Shown here: one piece after another, positions 29,312 through 39,133 of the stretch
Layout: each line of letters opens with the position of its first letter
How positions within the stretch are numbered: the stretch's first letter is position 1
NCBI GenBank assembly: GCA_947625055.1
Contig: CANQMT010000002.1
Location: 1 to 64,000, forward strand
From: an uncultured Monoglobus sp.
GTDB lineage: Bacteria > Bacillota > Clostridia > Monoglobales > Monoglobaceae
Direction: 5' to 3'
DNA: 64,000 nucleotides
Position numbers and translations under genes: made by a program
The notes under the pieces: generated by a model
The model's input: only the letters and a program-made list of their open reading frames with translations
Told to the model about the DNA's origin: nothing
Database searches by the model: none

Positions 29312-31516
29312 TCAGTAAGATATTACCTCTGTCACATCACTGTCGATCGACTTCGCTTTTTTGCCGTCGTCGCGCGTGCGGAACAGCTCAAACGAAGACG
29401 CGCCGCTGCTGTTGTAATATATTATGTCGCCGCTGCCTTTAAGGCCGTACGAGCTGACGCCTTTTACGACCTCGCGGGTCTTGCCCTTGTTGCTTACGCA
29501 GTAAACGTCGCCGGTGCGCGTCTCAAGGCTGTAATTCTTCGCGTAAACGGTGTAATTCCCGTTCTTGTCAAACGTGAAGGCTCCCGCGCCGACCTCGTCT
29601 GCGAGTTCCGTGATTTTGCCGTTGTTCCATGCGTTGAGCGTCACAAGGTTCCAAGTAATATCATAGTTGTCCGCGTATCTGATGATCTGTCCGTCCGGTG
29701 TAATGCTGCAGGAATAAGCCGTGTCGCTGATTTTTGTGTCACTGCCTACAACTCCGTTGTTGATCGCGATGCTGAACAGCGCGCCGCTCTCGCGGCTCGT
29801 GTCATAGCCCTGAATGAACGCGGCCTTGGTGAAGTCATCATTGATCTCAAACTGCGAAACGCGCTTATGGTCCTCATCGTCAAGCACGGTTATATTGGCC
29901 GCGATAAGCTGGCCGTCGGTTCCCGCCAGGCCCGCGTAGTAATAATCAAAGGCTGTGCCCTCGGCGTTTGCCTTGCGGAAGATGACCGACTGCTCATCCG
30001 CGCTCATCTTGACCAGCTCGGTCAGGCTGCCCGAAAGCTTCTCTTTCTCGCCGCCCGCGAGACTGACATAGTAGAGCGACTGATAATATTCCTCGGTCTC
30101 GCCGTAAGTTCCGCCGGCGTACATTCCGTCGGACAGCTTGCAGAATATCGGCTCGCACCTTGAGCCTTCGGTGATCAATACCTTCTCGTCGGTGCCGCTC
30201 TTTTGCAGATACAGATCAAAGCACCGGTTCTCATCGTTATAGTTCTTTGCGTAAACGACCGCTCCGCCTCCGGGATTGGTTCCGAAAACGTCATAAACGT
30301 CCGAGTCGATCATCTGAGTGCCCGTTATCTCTCCGCCCGAAACAGTCGCCATATGCAGATTTCCAACGTTATATTTGTCATTATATTCATTAATATAGAG
30401 CAGGCTGTTCGTGTTCTGTCCGAACACAAAATGTTCGGGCAGCACGCCGGGAGCAAGCTCCGAGGCTGTCTTTGTCACGGACGACCAGAACCAAAGAGTT
30501 CCGCCCGCGCCGTACTTGTCCGCGCCGGTCAGGTACATGACTCCGGTTCCGTCCTCTGACACGAGAATGTCAGTGCAGACATCGTCAGCGATCCTGACCG
30601 TGCCGCGGCGCTTACCGCTCTCGCTGTAGTTAAGTGTGCCTTTATTGTTGTTAAAGTCCGCGTTGTCAATAAAATATGTGCCGAGGCCGTCGGCGGTGTA
30701 TGTCACAAGATCCTTCTCGCGCGGGGGATAATATTCCGGTTCGGGAGTCGGAGTCGCCTCGTCCTCATCGTCGTCATTCCTTCTCGATGGGGTCGATGTC
30801 GGCTGAGAAGGCTCGACATACTCGCTTGAAACAAAGTTGCCGCTTATCTCGATTTCTTTCCCGTCATAGGCCGAGAAAAGAGTGTTGCCCTTTGCGTAAA
30901 CCGTCGGCGTTTCGGGCATCTCGACAGTGACCTTTGTCGCCATGTTTATCGAAACAATAACCACCGCGATCACAAGCGCCGCCAATACGCAGCCCGCGAT
31001 CAAACCCGCTTTGGCGGAAGGCTTAAAGCTCTTTTTTCTGCCTCCCGACGGACGGCCGCTATTTTTCTCCGCATCGTCTCCGCGCTTAAAAGGCTTGCTC
31101 TCGACGGGGCCGTTCGGCCCGGTCTTATGTTTTGGTTCCGAAGCAGTCTTTTTATCCGCTTTAAGAGCCGCGAAAACGCCGCCTTCAGCCTTTTTCTGCT
31201 GCTTGCGGTCGCGCTTTTCCTTTCTGGCGAGCCTCGCCGCCTCAAGAGCCTTGAGTTTTTCGTCGTCGCTCATATTGGCGAAGCTCTCGTCATATCTCGC
31301 CTCACGCTTTTTGCGAAGCTCCTCATCCACCTGATATTTATTCTCGTCCGTGTCCTTTTTGTCAAAAGTCATAGAGTAGCGCCTGTCAAAATCGCTCTCC
31401 TCTTTCGCCGCGCTCTCCGCCTTGGCCCCGCTTTCCGCGGGCTCCGGCGCAAAACCGCACTCCGGGCAAGCCTTCGCGCCCTCCGGGAATTCCGCGCCGC
31501 ATTTTTCACATTTCAT
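29312..31516 (-). CDS. Zinc-ribbon, single-TM protein with beta-propeller-like extracellular region
   Basis: MKCEKCGAEFPEGAKACPECGFAPE; TM LIAGCVLAALVIAVVIVSINMA; long repetitive beta-rich region. Confidence 0.75.
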   Translation of the reverse strand: MKCEKCGAEFPEGAKACPECGFAPEPAESGAKAESAAKEESDFDRRYSMTFDKKDTDENKYQVDEELRKKREARYDESFANMSDDEKLKALEAARLARKEKRDRKQQKKAEGGVFAALKADKKTASEPKHKTGPNGPVESKPFKRGDDAEKNSGRPSGGRKKSFKPSAKAGLIAGCVLAALVIAVVIVSINMATKVTVEMPETPTVYAKGNTLFSAYDGKEIEISGNFVSSEYVEPSQPTSTPSRRNDDDEDEATPTPEPEYYPPREKDLVTYTADGLGTYFIDNADFNNNKGTLNYSESGKRRGTVRIADDVCTDILVSEDGTGVMYLTGADKYGAGGTLWFWSSVTKTASELAPGVLPEHFVFGQNTNSLLYINEYNDKYNVGNLHMATVSGGEITGTQMIDSDVYDVFGTNPGGGAVVYAKNYNDENRCFDLYLQKSGTDEKVLITEGSRCEPIFCKLSDGMYAGGTYGETEEYYQSLYYVSLAGGEKEKLSGSLTELVKMSADEQSVIFRKANAEGTAFDYYYAGLAGTDGQLIAANITVLDDEDHKRVSQFEINDDFTKAAFIQGYDTSRESGALFSIAINNGVVGSDTKISDTAYSCSITPDGQIIRYADNYDITWNLVTLNAWNNGKITELADEVGAGAFTFDKNGNYTVYAKNYSLETRTGDVYCVSNKGKTREVVKGVSSYGLKGSGDIIYYNSSGASSFELFRTRDDGKKAKSIDSDVTEVISY

Positions 31517-31702
31517 AGTCTCCTTACCACCTTTCAGCCTGATTGTATATTCTTGACATATAGATTACAAATTAATTATACAGTAATAATTTTACCACAA
31601 TAAAAGACAAAAAACAACTGTTTTGTGAAAATTTATTTATAAATTTATTTTAAAACAAAACCGCCGTTTTTCCCGCGGCGCAAAGCGCCCGCAGCGGCAG
31701 TT

Positions 31703-32440
31703 TTATTTTTCTTTTTTCAGTTTTTCCACGAGTTCGCGCTCGGCGCCGCTCAGGTTCGCGCGGTTTAGCATGCCGCGGCGCTTCCTGAACGTTGTCATGA
31801 CCGCCTGCTCGCGCTTCCAGGCCTCGATATTTTTATGGTGGCCGCTGAGCAGGACCTCGGGCACTTGTCTGCCGCGCCAGATCTCGGGACGGGTATACTG
31901 CGGGTACTCAAGCAGACCGCCGTAGTGCGACTCCTCGGAGAACGCCTCCTCGGACTTGAGCACACCGGGCAGCAGCCGCGCCACGCAGTCCACAAACGCC
32001 ATCGCGGCGATCTCGCCGCCCGTCAGCACGAAATCGCCCAGCGAGATCTCGGCGTCAACGATCTCGTCAAGCACGCGCTGGTCCACACCCTCATAGTGGC
32101 CGCAGAGAATGACAATATGCTCGTATTTTTTGGCTATACGCTTGGCCATGCCCTGTCTGAGCGTTTTTCCCTGCGGCGACATATAGACCGTGAACGGCTT
32201 TTTTTCAAGCCCCTCCACAACGCTCTCATATGCCAGAAAAATCGGCTCGGCCTGCATGATCATGCCCTGTCCGCCGCCGTAAGGATAATGATCGACCCGC
32301 CGATGCTTATTGAACGCGAAGTCGCGTATCTGTACAAAATTCAGCTCGATCAGGCCTTTCGCTGCGGCTCTGCCGATTATGCTCTCGCCCAGCACCGCCT
32401 CGAACATCTCGGGAAAAAGCGTAAGTATATCGAACCTCAT
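31703..32440 (-). CDS. trmD: tRNA (guanine(37)-N1)-methyltransferase TrmD
   Basis: MRFDILTLFPEMFEAVLGESIIGRAAAKG; LCGHYEGVDQRVLDEIVDAEISLGDFVLTGGE. Confidence 0.98.
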   Translation of the reverse strand: MRFDILTLFPEMFEAVLGESIIGRAAAKGLIELNFVQIRDFAFNKHRRVDHYPYGGGQGMIMQAEPIFLAYESVVEGLEKKPFTVYMSPQGKTLRQGMAKRIAKKYEHIVILCGHYEGVDQRVLDEIVDAEISLGDFVLTGGEIAAMAFVDCVARLLPGVLKSEEAFSEESHYGGLLEYPQYTRPEIWRGRQVPEVLLSGHHKNIEAWKREQAVMTTFRKRRGMLNRANLSGAERELVEKLKKEK

Positions 32441-32937
32441 TCGTCAACCAGACCCTTCATAAGGCGGACCTTGACATAGCCGCCGTCAATATTTGTCTCG
32501 ATCACAACATCGCCGAGCACCGGGATCAATATCTGCTTTTTGTTAAACGTGTTTTTGAGCACATAAACATCGTTGCTGCCGGTTTTTATCACATCGCCGA
32601 CCTCTCCGAGGACGCGGCCGTTTTCCTCGATGACTTTAAGACCGAGGATATCCGCGACAAAATATCTGCCCTCGGGCAGCGGCATATTTTCGCGGTCAAC
32701 ATGCGCGATCTTATTTTTGAGCAGCTCGGCGGCGCTCATGTCATCTACATCCTCAAGCTTGACTATCTGACAGTTCTTGTGGAACCGGTTGCGCTCGATA
32801 AAATACTCGCGGCCGTCGATCATCAGCGACTCAAGCTCGTCAAAAACACACGGATCATCGCACCAGGGCTGGATCTTGACCTCGCCGCGTATTCCGTGGG
32901 TGTTGACTATCTTTCCTATCTCAATTAAATTATCCAT
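32437..32937 (-). CDS. rimM: Ribosome maturation factor RimM (start MDNLIEIGK)
   Basis: IGKIVNTHGIRGEVKIQPWCDDPCVFDEL; PRC-barrel C-terminus. Confidence 0.95.
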   Translation of the reverse strand: MDNLIEIGKIVNTHGIRGEVKIQPWCDDPCVFDELESLMIDGREYFIERNRFHKNCQIVKLEDVDDMSAAELLKNKIAHVDRENMPLPEGRYFVADILGLKVIEENGRVLGEVGDVIKTGSNDVYVLKNTFNKKQILIPVLGDVVIETNIDGGYVKVRLMKGLVDE

Positions 32938-33021
32938 AAACAACTCTCCAAATGATCCGCGTTTATCTTCTGACAAAAATTCAGACATCCGCGGCGCGCG
33001 GACATCTGAACTTGGCCGTGT

Positions 33022-33285
33022 TTAAATAATGTCAACAACCACTTTTTTGTTAACGCGGTTGCCGGCACTTTTGATCACAGTTCTTATAGCCTTGGCGATG
33101 CGGCCCTGCTTGCCGATCACCTTGCCCATATCGCCCTCTGCGACATGAAGCTTCAGCACAGTCAGGTTCTCTTTCTCGACAACCTCGACCTCAACGGCGT
33201 CGGGCTCGCTTACCAATGATCGGGCTATAAAAGTGAGCAATTCCTTCATAACTGAAACTCTCCTTCTTGGCGGAGCATTAGTCAA
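33022..33285 (-). CDS. khpA: KH-domain RNA-binding protein KhpA
   Basis: [30 protein letters not shown] between rpsP and rimM. Confidence 0.93.
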   Translation of the reverse strand: MTNAPPRRRVSVMKELLTFIARSLVSEPDAVEVEVVEKENLTVLKLHVAEGDMGKVIGKQGRIAKAIRTVIKSAGNRVNKKVVVDII

Positions 33286-33523
33286 TAATGCCCTTGTTCT
33301 TTAAAAGCCTTTTTACGGTGTCGGTGGGCTGAGCGCCGTTCTTGATCCACTTCCGGACCTTTTCCGCGTCAAACTCAACTGCGGCAGGCTCAACCATGGG
33401 GTTGTATGTTCCTACCTGCTCGATAAATCTGCCGTCTCTCGGAAATCTGGAATCCGCAACTACCACGCGGTAGAACGGAGCCTTCTTCGCGCCCATTCTT
33501 TTTAAACGAATTTTTACTGCCAT
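33278..33523 (-). CDS. rpsP: 30S ribosomal protein S16
   Basis: [43 protein letters not shown]. Confidence 0.98.
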   Translation of the reverse strand: MAVKIRLKRMGAKKAPFYRVVVADSRFPRDGRFIEQVGTYNPMVEPAAVEFDAEKVRKWIKNGAQPTDTVKRLLKNKGIID

Positions 33524-33565
33524 TTTTTAAATCCTCCAAAAATATATATTTATTTAATTAATTTT

Positions 33566-34921
33566 CTACATGAACATTCCGGGCGGGAAACCGCCGCGGC
33601 CCATTTTTTTCATTTTCTTATTCATATTTCCGCCCGAAAGCTGCTTCATCATTCTTTGCATCTGGTCAAACTGCTTGAGCAGCGAGTTGACCTCGACGAT
33701 CGAAACTCCGCTTCCCTTGGCGATCCTCTCCTTGCGCGAGGGGGTCAGCTTATCTTTAAGCTCCCTCTCGTTCGGGGTCATCGACTTGATTATAGCCTCG
33801 ATGTGCGCCATTTTTTTCTCATCGACCTGAGCGTTTTTCAGCGCCTTGGCGTTGATGCCCGGTATCATGCCCAAGACATTCTGTATCGGGCCCATGTTCT
33901 TCATCTGATCCATCTGGTCAAGGAAGTCGGTGAACGTGAAGCGCTGCGTCCGGAGCTTCTTTTCAAGCTCCTCGGCCTTCTTCATATCAAGGGCCTGCTC
34001 GGCCTTTTCGATAAGGCTGAGCATGTCGCCCATGCCGAGGATCCTCGACGCCATACGGTCGGGGTGGAACTGCTCAAGATCTGTCAGCTTCTCGCCCATT
34101 CCGCAGAACTTAATCGGCTTTCCGGTGACGGAACGCACGGAAAGCGCCGCTCCGCCGCGGGTGTCGCCGTCGAGCTTGGTGAGGACCACGCCCGAGATCT
34201 CAAGTTCGCTGTTGAACTTGTCGGCCACGTTGACCGCGTCCTGTCCGGTCATTGCGTCAACTACGAGCAAAATCTCCGTGGGCTCGACCTTTGCCTCGAT
34301 CTCCTTGAGCTCGTCCATGAGCTCCTCGTCAATATGCAGACGGCCCGCCGTGTCTATTATAAGCACGTCGTTTGAGTGTTGGCGCGCGTGCTCAAGGCCG
34401 CGGCAAGCGATCCCCACCGCGTCGGTCACACCCTCCTCGGCGTACACCGGAAGGTCAAGCTGACCGCCCACGACCTGAAGCTGCTTCACGGCGGCGGGTC
34501 TGTACACGTCGCAGGCGCAGAGCAGCGGACGCTTGCCCTGTTTTTTGAGCATGCCGCCCAGCTTCGCCGCCGTCGTGGTCTTGCCGGCGCCCTGAAGGCC
34601 GGCCATCATTATCACCGTAGGCGGCTTGGACGAGATATTCAGCTTTTCAGCCTCGCCGCCCATGAGCTTTATAAGCTCCTCGTTAACTATCTTTATTACC
34701 TGCTGCGCCGGGGTCAGCGACTCCATTACCTCGGCGCCGCCCGCCCGCTCGGAAACGTCCTTTACAAAGCTTTTCACAACTCTGAAGTTAACGTCCGCCT
34801 CAAGCAGAGCCAGCTTTACCTCGCGCATGGCGGCCTTCAAGTCCTTCTCGGAGACCTTGCCCTTTCCGCGAAGCTTTTTAAAAGTGTTTTGCAGCTTTTC
34901 CGATAAGCTTTCAAATGCCAT
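33566..34921 (-). CDS. ffh: Signal recognition particle protein Ffh
   Basis: AGLQGAGKTTTAAKLGGMLKKQGKRPLLCACDVYRPAAVKQL, DTAGRLHIDEELM, Met-rich M domain. Confidence 0.98.
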   Translation of the reverse strand: MAFESLSEKLQNTFKKLRGKGKVSEKDLKAAMREVKLALLEADVNFRVVKSFVKDVSERAGGAEVMESLTPAQQVIKIVNEELIKLMGGEAEKLNISSKPPTVIMMAGLQGAGKTTTAAKLGGMLKKQGKRPLLCACDVYRPAAVKQLQVVGGQLDLPVYAEEGVTDAVGIACRGLEHARQHSNDVLIIDTAGRLHIDEELMDELKEIEAKVEPTEILLVVDAMTGQDAVNVADKFNSELEISGVVLTKLDGDTRGGAALSVRSVTGKPIKFCGMGEKLTDLEQFHPDRMASRILGMGDMLSLIEKAEQALDMKKAEELEKKLRTQRFTFTDFLDQMDQMKNMGPIQNVLGMIPGINAKALKNAQVDEKKMAHIEAIIKSMTPNERELKDKLTPSRKERIAKGSGVSIVEVNSLLKQFDQMQRMMKQLSGGNMNKKMKKMGRGGFPPGMFM

Positions 34922-34935
34922 AAATACACCTCGTA

Positions 34936-35307
34936 CTATTCGTTAAGACCGTTGATTTCCTGTATGATCATAAGTATGTCGTTTATCTTGCGCTTCATGT
35001 TGTCGGACAGATCCTTGTTTTCGGGCGAGGCCTCGATCTCTCTTATGATCTCGTCTATCCGCTCAAGATCGCCGCGGATGCTCAAAAAACGCGAAGCGAG
35101 CCCGAGCTTTTCCTCTGCGTCAAGCAGAACGCCCTCGGCGCGCTTTAAGTTGTCGCGCACGCCCTGACGGGTTATCCCCATATTGTTCCCGATCTCGGCC
35201 AGAGACAGATCCTCGTTGTAATAAAGGTCAATGCTCTCGGCCTGCCGTTTGGTCAGCAGGTTTTTGTAAAAATCAAACAACAGAGAAATTTTAACGTTTT
35301 TTTCCAT
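34936..35307 (-). CDS. ylxM: YlxM-family HTH protein
   Basis: KNLLTKRQAESIDLYYNEDLSLAEIGNNMGITRQGVRDNLKRAE. Confidence 0.93.
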   Translation of the reverse strand: MEKNVKISLLFDFYKNLLTKRQAESIDLYYNEDLSLAEIGNNMGITRQGVRDNLKRAEGVLLDAEEKLGLASRFLSIRGDLERIDEIIREIEASPENKDLSDNMKRKINDILMIIQEINGLNE

Positions 35308-35393
35308 AGTATAACACCCGTTTCAATGTTCTGTCAGCATGTGTAACCCCTCTCCGTCTGCGGCAAGCCGCAGCCACCTCTCCCCAAGGGGCG

Positions 35394-35755
35394 AGGCAGG
35401 CACGGGGATTTACGCAGCGTTCTGCACTCACTTAATCCCCAAGGGGGCGCGACAGGCGTGGGGATTTACGCAGCGTTCTGCACTCACTTAATCCCCAAGG
35501 GGCGCGGCAGACGTGGGAACACACGAACATTTTCCGCAAAATTATTTCCGCGTATTCGCTATTCGCTAATCACTACGTTAGCGGGCGGATATTATCCGCA
35601 CGTGCAGGCACGGGGATTTACGCAGCGTTCTGCACTCACTTAATCCCCAAGGGGCGAGGCAGGCGCGGAGGTTTACGCAGCGTTCTGCACTCATTTAATC
35701 CCCAAGGGGCGGAGGCAGGCGTGAGGATTTACACAGCGTTCTGCACTCATTTTTT
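35394..35755. repeat. Interrupted tandem array of five ~56-bp units
   Basis: Core GGGGATTTACGCAGCGTTCTGCACTCACTTAATCCCCAAGGGGCG; copies of TTTACGCAGCGTTCTGCACTCA begin near 35409, 35465, 35617, 35672 and 35728. Confidence 0.9.
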
Positions 35756-35918
35756 CCGCGTAGTCCCTAGAACCTATTTCCTAGTCCCTACGTTAGTAAA
35801 GCCATTTTGCTTTACAGCTTTTATATTTTAAACCATTTCACATATTTTGTCAAGTGTTTTATCGGGGGTTTTTGCAAAAAAATACGGGCGCCGAGCGCCC
35901 GATTTTTGTCTTAATTGC

Positions 35919-36959
35919 TTAGTCGAGGAAGTAAACGTTAACGTTGCGTCTGCCGAACTCATAGCACTGAGATCTCGACCAGTAGAAAAGGTCAACTCTG
36001 TGGCCCTTGATTGCTCCGCCGCAGTCGCCCGCGATAGCGTAACCGTAAACATACTTGCCGTCGCACGACTCGATATACATCCTGGTTCCGTAGGGGATAA
36101 CCGAGGGGTCAACGGCTATAACGCCGTATCCCATCTTCATTCCGGTCGACGTAACGCCCGCCCAGGGGCCGTTGTCCGCCGGGGACGCGTCATAAGCGGT
36201 AGCCTCGAAAACTTCCATTTTTGAATAATTTGTAGGGCGCGAAGCGGGTATCTTTCCTACCTCGAACGGCTCCTGCGGAGAATACTCTATGATCTCGTCG
36301 GCAGGCTCAGCCAGAACGACCTCGCCTATTCTCTGTCTTGAAACCTCGGCTCCGTCGCTGTATTTAATACTGTAGGTTATCTCGCGCTCGCCTTCGGTTC
36401 CGTTCTGAACGACAACTCTCTCGCCGGGAGCGAGCGCAGCGTTCTCGCGCTCGACCGTGTTATAAGGAATAACCTCGGTAACGGCTACGATCTGGCTGTC
36501 TTCCTGATTGATTACGATCTCGTCGCCCGACTCGATAACATCGGTCATTCTGGGCGTAACCTGATCTTCGCTCGCGGTAATGCCGATCTCCGCCAGCACG
36601 TCCGCAACAAGCTTCTTTGTGGTTGTGTACTGCGTTGAAACGCCGTTCAGCGTGATCGTGACAGGCATGGCTCTGTAAATCTCGATAACGGAATCATCCG
36701 TGACCTTCTCGTTGAGAGCGATGCTTGTCTTGTCTCCGTCGTTCAGCACGATCCCCTGTCCCGAGAGTATCGTCTGAACGCTGGCGCCGGTCGTCTTGAC
36801 CGTGATCGGCGCGCTGTCTGCGTCATATATTGTAACGGTGCCCGGTGTGGCGTAAGCAAAACCGCTGCCGACCGCCGCGACCAAAGTCGCGCTCAGCGCC
36901 GCCGCAATCAAATTGTGGGCTGATAAGTTTAATTTTCTCATCAGTCGTGTAAACATCAA
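35919..36959 (-). CDS. DUF348/G5/3D-domain cell-wall protein (YabE/YocH-like)
   Basis: ITVKTTGASVQTILSGQGI (DUF348 repeats), G5 EIPYNTVERENAALAPGERVVVQNGTEGEREITYSI, 3D domain EATAYDASPADNGPWAGVTSTGMKMGYGVIAVDPSVIPYGTRMYIE...DCGGAIKGHRVDLF. Confidence 0.93.
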   Translation of the reverse strand: MMFTRLMRKLNLSAHNLIAAALSATLVAAVGSGFAYATPGTVTIYDADSAPITVKTTGASVQTILSGQGIVLNDGDKTSIALNEKVTDDSVIEIYRAMPVTITLNGVSTQYTTTKKLVADVLAEIGITASEDQVTPRMTDVIESGDEIVINQEDSQIVAVTEVIPYNTVERENAALAPGERVVVQNGTEGEREITYSIKYSDGAEVSRQRIGEVVLAEPADEIIEYSPQEPFEVGKIPASRPTNYSKMEVFEATAYDASPADNGPWAGVTSTGMKMGYGVIAVDPSVIPYGTRMYIESCDGKYVYGYAIAGDCGGAIKGHRVDLFYWSRSQCYEFGRRNVNVYFLD

Positions 36960-37275
36960 ATCACCTCAAATAAATTTTTGACCGGAAATATCCGGCTATT
37001 CTTCGTTGTTACATGAGCTATTATATATTCTTTCCGCAGATCCGTCAAAAAACCGAAAATGCCTGAGATTCATTAAAATCGTTTTAAGCCGAATTTAAGC
37101 GCAAAATAAGGTAAAACCTCTTTCATTCTCTTTATTTTAAGCTTTATCTTTTGATTTCTAAACATTTTTGCCGAACACCCCCAAATTTGGTTATTGTGCT
37201 CAATGCGTTTTTCTGTTATACTTGTTTTATGGCATTATATCAGGAATTTAGCGCGAAAAAACTAATATTTTGCTT

Positions 37276-37303
37276 TGTAACAAAATTGTAACACAAATGT
37301 AAC
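37276..37303. promoter_or_regulatory. Three perfectly spaced TGTAAC repeats (WalR/PhoP-type box)
   Basis: TGTAAC-AAAAT-TGTAAC-ACAAA-TGTAAC (11-bp period); a further TGTAAC lies at 37363-37368. Confidence 0.6.
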
Positions 37304-37509
37304 ATTAAAAATATTTTTGGGTAAAAACCGCCGAAAAGCCCGAGATCACGTTGTTTTCATTTTGTAACAAAACAAGCCGCGCATGCTGATTTATGCAATT
37401 TGCACAATTAATTTATATTTTCATTATATACTTTTAACATATGAATATTTTGTTAATAGAAATTGCTAAATGTGAACAAAATATGAACAAAAACAGAGGT
37501 AAATCAGGC

Positions 37510-38262
37510 ATGGAAAACAAGGTTATCAAGGAAAACGAGCGGATCGACGACCTGAATTTGGGCGGTCTTAAGATCATTCAGAACCCGAAACAGTTCTGTT
37601 TCGGGATCGACGCGGTGCTTCTGGCCGATTTCGCCGCGGGATCGGTGAAAAAGGACGCGAAGGTGCTTGACATGTGCGCCGGAAACGGGATAATCACCCT
37701 GCTTCTGACCCGCAAGACCCGCGCGGAGTTCATTACAGGCCTTGAAATTCAAGGGCCTGTGGCGGAGATGGCGGAACGCTCGATCGCGCTGAGCGGCGTC
37801 GGAGGCCGCGCGAAGATAGTATGCGGCGACCTCAAAGAGGCGGCGGATATTTTCGGAAAGGGTGTGTTTAACAACATAGTCTGCAACCCGCCTTACAAGG
37901 AATACGGCGGCGGATATTTAAGCTGCGGCGAGTCGGCGGCGATAGCCCGCCACGAGATAATGTGCACCCTCGAGGACGTCATCGCCTCGGCGGCTGCGCT
38001 GCTGAGACCGCTCGGCAAGCTGTCGATGATCCACCGTCCCGAACGGCTGGCGGACATCATATCGTTAATGAGGAAGTACAAGATCGAGCCGAAGCGGCTG
38101 CGCTCGGTGTATCCGTCATACAAAAAGGCCGCGTCGATGATCCTTATCGAAGGTTCACGCGGCGGCAGGCCGAAGCTGATCTGCGAGCCGCCCCTTTATA
38201 TATATGAAGAAAACGGAGAATACTCCGACGAGATCAATATAATATATGAAAGAAAAATTTGA
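37510..38262 (+). CDS. tRNA1(Val) adenine N6-methyltransferase-like (TrmN6/YfiC) protein (start MENKVIKENERID)
   Basis: VLDMCAGNGIITLLLTRKT, NIVCNPPYKEYGGG (NPPY motif). Confidence 0.9.
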   Translation: MENKVIKENERIDDLNLGGLKIIQNPKQFCFGIDAVLLADFAAGSVKKDAKVLDMCAGNGIITLLLTRKTRAEFITGLEIQGPVAEMAERSIALSGVGGRAKIVCGDLKEAADIFGKGVFNNIVCNPPYKEYGGGYLSCGESAAIARHEIMCTLEDVIASAAALLRPLGKLSMIHRPERLADIISLMRKYKIEPKRLRSVYPSYKKAASMILIEGSRGGRPKLICEPPLYIYEENGEYSDEINIIYERKI

Positions 38263-38272
38263 GGAGATCATT

Positions 38273-39133
38273 ATGGAAAGCAAAACCGGAAAACTCTATC
38301 TCTGCCCCACACCGATAGGAAATCTGGGGGATATAACCGAGCGGACGCTTGAGACTCTGCGGAGCGTCGATCTTATCGCGGCCGAGGACACGCGCGTCAG
38401 CATGAAGCTGCTTAACCATTTCGGCATAAAAAAGCCGCTCACCAGCTACTACGAGCACAACAAGCGCGAAAAAGGCGCATATCTGCTCGAAAAACTGCTT
38501 GGCGGCGACGATATCGCGATCGTTACCGACGCGGGAATGCCGGGGATATCCGACCCCGGCGAGGACATAGTGAGGCAATGCGCGGAGCGCGGCATTGAGA
38601 TCGAGGCGCTGCCGGGGGCCTGCGCATTCGCGACGGCGCTTGTGGCCTCGGGTCTGCCCGCGGGAAGGTTCTGCTTTGAGGGCTTTTTGTCGGTAAACAA
38701 AAAAAGCCGCCGCGAACACCTCGAAGGCCTTAAACGCGAAACGCGGACAATGATATTTTACGAGGCTCCGCATAAGCTCAGATACACTCTGGCCGACATG
38801 GCCGAGGCGTTCGGCGGCGGACGCGAGCTTGTCATCGCCCGCGAGATAACCAAAAAGCACGAGGAATATCTGCGCATGACGCTTGACGAAGCGGCGGCAT
38901 ATTACGGCGAGACCGCGCCAAAGGGAGAGTTCGTGCTAATCATCCGCGGCGCAGGGCCCGCTCCGAAAGCCGAAGCTCCGACGGTCTCGGCTGAGGCTCT
39001 GACCGACGCTCTTATCCGTGAAAACATAAAGGGTAAGTCCGCGGCGCGGATAGTTTCCGCCGCTCTGGACATACCCAAAAACAAAGCTTATGAAATTTAT
39101 CTCAGCCGAAGCCGAAACAGCGCTACATGCTGA
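38273..39133 (+). CDS. rsmI: 16S rRNA (cytidine(1402)-2'-O)-methyltransferase RsmI
   Basis: LYLCPTPIGNLGDITERTLETLRSVDLIAAEDTRVSMKLLNHFGI. Confidence 0.97.
   Translation: MESKTGKLYLCPTPIGNLGDITERTLETLRSVDLIAAEDTRVSMKLLNHFGIKKPLTSYYEHNKREKGAYLLEKLLGGDDIAIVTDAGMPGISDPGEDIVRQCAERGIEIEALPGACAFATALVASGLPAGRFCFEGFLSVNKKSRREHLEGLKRETRTMIFYEAPHKLRYTLADMAEAFGGGRELVIAREITKKHEEYLRMTLDEAAAYYGETAPKGEFVLIIRGAGPAPKAEAPTVSAEALTDALIRENIKGKSAARIVSAALDIPKNKAYEIYLSRSRNSATC

Noticed and set aside
35394-35755. CRISPR array
   Set aside because: Repeats of ~56 bp are contiguous without unique spacers and no cas genes are present.
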